Assembly: GCA_017538365.1 (NCBI GenBank)
Contig: JAFYIZ010000026.1
Location: forward strand, 54,113-118,112
Reading direction: 5' to 3'
Source of the DNA: a bacterium
Lineage (GTDB): Bacteria; UBP6; UBA1177
DNA: 64,000 nt
Positions 60,586 through 64,000 of this stretch are shown piece after piece (position 1 is the stretch's first letter; every line of letters starts with the position of its first letter). The translations under genes were made by a program, and so were the position numbers. Below the pieces are notes generated by a model that was given only the letters and a program-made list of their open reading frames with translations, searched no databases and had not been told where the DNA came from.

Positions 60586-61494
60586 TTACGCTAAAACAGC
60601 CTGTTCGACAGCCGCTTTTACAAGTTTTGCCGTAAACGCAATATTCGGGTTCAGTTCCTGTAATCTCTGAATCTCGAATATCGTATTTTCAAGCAGCCTC
60701 ATATTGCCTTTTGTGCCCTCGTAAAACGCCTTTTTAACGGCGACCGAAGAGCCTTTGAATACCTGTTCGATAAGGCTTGCCGTTTCGTCTTCGCTGAGCG
60801 CCTTGACGCGGCTGTTCGCCAGGCATCTTGAACTCAGATACTCGTTTTTCGTTCTCGTTCCGATAAGCGCGTATTTGAGCGTTTCGAGGCCGACAAGCAG
60901 AAGTCCGGTATGTGAAGCGTTGAAAACCACCGTTCGCAGCGTCTCAAGTGCTCTGTGATTGAGGTGCTCGCATTCGTCAACAATAATGAGTTTTCCTGTG
61001 TTTTTGAGCTTTTTAATGATTTCTTCTTCAAGTTCGTACTGGTTTGTTTTCGGCGTGCAGCCCAGCTTGTCTGCAAGATTCCGCATAAGCGTCCGCGCCG
61101 TGAAAGACGGACGGGCTTCAATATAGTAAGCGTTACGGTTGTATTTGCAGTATTCAAGACACGCCCTTGTTTTGCCGACACCCGCAGAGCCGTAAATCAG
61201 CCCCATCCTGCGTGAAGTGTGACACAGATGCGCAATATTCATAACGATATTTGCAGTCTGCGTCTCTACAAACGGAAGCACCGGATCAATGTTTTTCATA
61301 ATTCTTTCAAGTTCGGTGCTGCAACCTGAAACAATCTTTTTTTCGAGCTGCGTAGTGTCCTTAGCCGCGTAGTTTCCGTTTACGAAACCGTTCATTGCTG
61401 CCGTCGAAACACCGCACAGCTTCGAGATCTGAGCCTGCGAATAGCCCGCCTTAACGAGCTCGTCAATCAGCTCACGTGCGCTTTTGTTAATCAT
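60586..61494 (-). CDS. Transposition ATPase MuB
   Basis: A 302-residue AAA+ protein. An N-terminal helix-turn-helix (GYSQAQISKLCGVSTAAMNGF) precedes Walker A GSAGVGKT and Walker B LIIVDECEH, as in MuB. It binds target DNA, delivers it to MuA and gives target immunity. It overlaps the MuA gene by eight bases after GGAGGG. Confidence 0.92.
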   Translation of the reverse strand: MINKSARELIDELVKAGYSQAQISKLCGVSTAAMNGFVNGNYAAKDTTQLEKKIVSGCSTELERIMKNIDPVLPFVETQTANIVMNIAHLCHTSRRMGLIYGSAGVGKTRACLEYCKYNRNAYYIEARPSFTARTLMRNLADKLGCTPKTNQYELEEEIIKKLKNTGKLIIVDECEHLNHRALETLRTVVFNASHTGLLLVGLETLKYALIGTRTKNEYLSSRCLANSRVKALSEDETASLIEQVFKGSSVAVKKAFYEGTKGNMRLLENTIFEIQRLQELNPNIAFTAKLVKAAVEQAVLA

Positions 61495-63664
61495 CCTTGC
61501 CCTCCTCCGAAATAATATACTTCTTGAACCGGATTATCTTCGGTTCTTCATCTTCTTCGCCTCCGGCAGCCGCGCCGTGATTTCGACGGCGGCTGATTGC
61601 GGCTGAATTAACCCCTTTATTTTCATTTTCTTTTACTTCTTTCGCGATGCCTGAAAATCTTGTCAGCTGGATTTCAGTCGGACCCGCCGGATCTTCAATG
61701 CTGATTCCCTTTGCTTCGCATGCCGCTTTATGGTTTGCTTTAACGCTGATTTCCATATATTCTAAAATTTCTTCAGGTGAAAGCGGGTCGCCGACAGCTT
61801 TTTTCAATTCGTTTTTAGCGTATCTGACTATTCCGTTTTTGATTTCCATCTGCTGTGCCAGAATCTGTCTGTTTTCTTCCGAATCGTCATACATATCGAC
61901 TTCCGGCTGCATTTCGGCAATGTCGATAAACGCGCCCAGCGCGAATCTTTTTTCTTTCTGGTTCCAGTCAGCATAAAAACAGTAAGCGGTTTTCGGATTT
62001 TCAGGGTCGATTCTGAGATAAAAATACTGGTCGGATCTGTCGAACTGAGCCATCCATGCCGCCCAGTAACCTTTTTTGGTTCTTGTGTCTCTGAGCACAT
62101 TCCTGAAAACGCGCACAGGCTCGCCCGTTGAAGCGCAAAGCATCGCAAAATCTTCATTTTTCGGCGCTCTCATAACAGGCGCTTCACTCTGCCATATACC
62201 GACAGGCGAAAGCCCCGCCTGTTTGCCTTCTTCAAAAACTCTGTGATTGTATATCTCAATGAATTTTTTAACTTGATCCGTCCATTCATCGAACTTTAAA
62301 ATCGGCAGTTTTTCGGGTGTTTCTTCGTCACCCTGTCTGTTTGCCTTTGCCATTTTAAGTTCGATCTCTTTTGTTTTATCCGGGCGTTTTTTCCCGTCAC
62401 TTCCGACATAGCCCGGCATGAATTTATCAAAATAGTTGCGGAAAATTCCGAAAACACGCTCGATCGGCTTTGTCTGAGAGTTGTAAGGAATCGCGAAGCG
62501 CACATCAATGCCGAGATAATGAGTGATTGTCGGCGCGTAATCTTCAATATAATCACTCGTTCTGCACGGCCTGCCGCCGCCGATGTCTTTACGTCTGTAG
62601 TCTTTACCGTTATCAAAAAGAAGGATCTTCGGAATGCCGAAATTTTTAAAGGATCTTTTCATTGCGATAATAATGTGGTTGCCGTTCGGCTCATCCAGAA
62701 AAAGATCGTAACCAACTATCATCCTGCTCTTATAATCGCAAAGCGCGGAGATCCACGGCCTTACCAGTTTGTTGTCAGCCGTTCGCACAAAGAAGTCGAA
62801 TTTTGCATGGTCGGCAACAAAAATCTGGCCGCATTTAATAGAATCCCAGTTCACCGGAACAGAATAGCTGTGATACCGTTTCCAGAAATCCTTGCCTTCA
62901 CGGTACATCGCTAACACCTGCGGCGGTACAGTTTTCAATTTACGGCGGAACGCTTCAGCGCTCGGGAAGTCGTCGGACGCCTGAATTTGACCGTTTTTGA
63001 GTGCGTAACCTCTCGCTACTTCCCGACACGCCGAAACGCTCGTTGTAGTTCCCTGAACGCCGTAAACCTTCAGGAAAATATTGTAAAACCATTCATCTTT
63101 GATTGTCGAATCGCCTTTACCGTGACCGTAATGCCCGGCAAGCGCAGCAGAGCCCGATTCCTTATAAGTTTTGATTATCCTGTATAAAGTGCGCTCAGTC
63201 AGAGGCTTCTTGCTCTCATGCTCAAGATTCCACTGATTCAGCGCGCTTTTCAGCGCCTTTCCCTTCAAATCCTTAAAATATTCAACAATCTTGATATTTT
63301 TCTCAAAAATCTCTCTGTTATACGCCGCCAGACCCGCCGGATTCGTTTCCGCCGCAACCTCTCCTTTATTCCGCGAAATTTCATCGCCGGATTTCAGCTC
63401 TTTGCCGTTTTTCTCTCTCGCCTCACTTGAGAGAGCCGGGGTGAGGTCGGAGCCGGTTTGAGACGGGCTCTGTTTCCAGTATTCAGCCTGTGCTTTAGCC
63501 GGAAGGCTGTAAAGATCAATCTGATAACTCTTGCCGCCGTTCCCGCCGCGCGCGCTCACTTGCCGTGTTTTATATACATTGTCAGCGCATTGATTGCGTA
63601 TGTAACGCTGTGAAACACCGAGTAGTTCGGCGGCTTTTACGGTTGAAATCCAGAGCTCAGACAT
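61487..63664 (-). CDS. DDE transposase MuA
   Basis: About 725 residues. The N-terminal winged helix (MSELWISTVKAAELLGVSQRYI) binds DNA. The catalytic triad is D285 (FVADHAKFD), D351 (LLFDNGKDY) and E402 (KPIERVFGIF), with spacing close to Mu A (269/336/392). The C-terminal part ends basic, as needed for MuB contact. Residues ~70-86 are coded by a dispersed palindromic repeat (DLTPALSSEAREK). Start at 63664 overlaps the upstream stop. It integrates and replicates the phage by transposition. Confidence 0.94.
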   Translation of the reverse strand: MSELWISTVKAAELLGVSQRYIRNQCADNVYKTRQVSARGGNGGKSYQIDLYSLPAKAQAEYWKQSPSQTGSDLTPALSSEAREKNGKELKSGDEISRNKGEVAAETNPAGLAAYNREIFEKNIKIVEYFKDLKGKALKSALNQWNLEHESKKPLTERTLYRIIKTYKESGSAALAGHYGHGKGDSTIKDEWFYNIFLKVYGVQGTTTSVSACREVARGYALKNGQIQASDDFPSAEAFRRKLKTVPPQVLAMYREGKDFWKRYHSYSVPVNWDSIKCGQIFVADHAKFDFFVRTADNKLVRPWISALCDYKSRMIVGYDLFLDEPNGNHIIIAMKRSFKNFGIPKILLFDNGKDYRRKDIGGGRPCRTSDYIEDYAPTITHYLGIDVRFAIPYNSQTKPIERVFGIFRNYFDKFMPGYVGSDGKKRPDKTKEIELKMAKANRQGDEETPEKLPILKFDEWTDQVKKFIEIYNHRVFEEGKQAGLSPVGIWQSEAPVMRAPKNEDFAMLCASTGEPVRVFRNVLRDTRTKKGYWAAWMAQFDRSDQYFYLRIDPENPKTAYCFYADWNQKEKRFALGAFIDIAEMQPEVDMYDDSEENRQILAQQMEIKNGIVRYAKNELKKAVGDPLSPEEILEYMEISVKANHKAACEAKGISIEDPAGPTEIQLTRFSGIAKEVKENENKGVNSAAISRRRNHGAAAGGEEDEEPKIIRFKKYIISEEGKDD
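63409..63449. repeat. Palindromic dispersed repeat, copy 2 (inside MuA gene)
   Basis: Contains CTCTCTCGCCTCACTTGAGAG and GAGCCGGGGTGAGGTC, related to the copy at 48892-48945. It includes nested inverted repeats (CCTCAC/GTGAGG and CTCTC/GAGAG). It is read through in frame in the linker between the DNA-binding and next domain of MuA. Confidence 0.65.
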
Positions 63665-63918
63665 TACCACTCCATTCCGTCAATTTCGTTCGACTGCTCT
63701 GTTCCGTTTATTCCGTTTAATTTTATCGCCGTATTTGCCGGTACTTTCTTGTCATCCCACCAGCTTCCGCAGTATTCAGGTGCACCTTCGTATCTTTCGT
63801 AGCCGCAGACTTTCTCGGTATCTTTATCCATGTCTCTGATGACCATATAAACCATAAGAGCCGCCAGAATCGCCATCGCGATAAAACCTAAAATGTTCTC
63901 CTTAGTCGTTTTACTCAT
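63664..63918 (-). CDS. Small membrane protein upstream of MuA
   Basis: An 84-residue protein with one transmembrane helix (ILGFIAMAILAALMVYMVI) and a C-terminal region containing two Cys (CGYERYEGAPEYCGSWW). No family recognised. It precedes and overlaps the MuA gene. Start after AGGAGG. The 82 bases beyond it to the window edge (63919-64000) show no further gene start. Confidence 0.6.
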   Translation of the reverse strand: MSKTTKENILGFIAMAILAALMVYMVIRDMDKDTEKVCGYERYEGAPEYCGSWWDDKKVPANTAIKLNGINGTEQSNEIDGMEW

Positions 63919-64000
63919 TGTTTCCTCCTAAAATGATATTATGTCTCCACCATGTTTTGAATTTGCCGTATTTTGAGCGGCGAAGCTGTCTGATGATTCC

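Larger units (their letters stand above)
31031..64000 (-). mobile_element. Mu-like prophage carrying a DGR (left end beyond window)
   Basis: Continuous phage content: MuA/MuB transposition genes, GemA and Mor regulators, Mu-type head genes, P2/Mu-type contractile tail, spanins and a diversity-generating retroelement. The right end is set by 22-bp repeats at 31039-31082 beside the host serpin genes; the exact terminal base is not certain. The early end faces the right edge and the left terminus is outside. No frameshift or premature stop was seen in any module, so it may be functional. Confidence 0.9.

Noticed and set aside
1-64000. tRNA and rRNA genes
   Set aside because: No cloverleaf-like or rRNA sequence was noticed by eye; weak tRNA candidates would need a covariance-model search.

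Overview
This 64 kb window is a piece of a bacterial chromosome with a large prophage integrated in its right half. The host part (1 to about 31,030) has about 45% GC by eye, standard code, clear Shine-Dalgarno sites and a diderm gene set: class A PBP, many lipoproteins and a YbdG-type MscS channel. Reverse rubrerythrin and a 2[4Fe-4S] ferredoxin point to an anaerobic or microaerophilic lifestyle. The long Asp/Thr/Glu-rich linkers after the lipobox, the DUF1566 and thrombospondin type 3 repeats and the EGF-like domain resemble surface proteins of Myxococcota/Deltaproteobacteria-like bacteria. That placement is inference; no rRNA is present and no tRNA was seen.

Host layout: a partial multi-domain DUF1566 lipoprotein (minus) is divergent from a plus-strand run prmA, GtrA-like, dapF, unknown helical protein, nadD. 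It converges on an orphan ABC ATPase and rpmB. Next come two minus-strand information-processing operons: rimP-nusA-ylxR/ylxQ fusion-infB-rbfA-class A PBP, and dnaG-rpoD. After these come two tandem lipoproteins with duplicated leaders, an MscS channel, an NrnA-like DHH phosphoesterase, an S10 serine carboxypeptidase lipoprotein, reverse rubrerythrin, an LRAT-like protein, a ferredoxin and two tandem serpin lipoproteins.

From about 31,030 to beyond the right edge lies a Mu-like transposable prophage with a P2/Mu-type contractile tail. Its right end is marked by two exact 22-bp direct repeats resembling MuA end sites (31,039-31,082); its left end lies past 64,000. Early genes (minus, 63,918 to 55,519) include MuA, MuB, DUF3164, GemA, a Mor-like activator and an XRE repressor. 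A head/packaging and lysis block (49,051-55,478) is on the opposite strand. Head and tail genes (minus, 48,870 to 31,171) run from protease/scaffold and capsid through sheath, tube, tape measure and baseplate to tail fibres.

The most interesting system is a diversity-generating retroelement (DGR) inside this prophage: target with variable repeat, avd, template repeat and reverse transcriptase in canonical order at 35,163-31,742. The template also matches a second, remote gene about 23 kb away in the early region (55,938-56,537). All 7 and all 12 differences from the template fall at template adenines. A third gene (56,899-57,510) has the same architecture but does not match this template. All three target genes are followed by the same twin-hairpin element. 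Two of the targets are small proteins without signal peptides, interleaved with small membrane proteins among early genes rather than tail genes, so they may not be receptor-binding proteins.

A second unexplained pattern is a family of dispersed elements made of four or five octamers of the form NNATNNCG, usually flanked by inverted GCCGCC arms. They occur in host intergenic regions, in the prophage, and once inside the portal gene.
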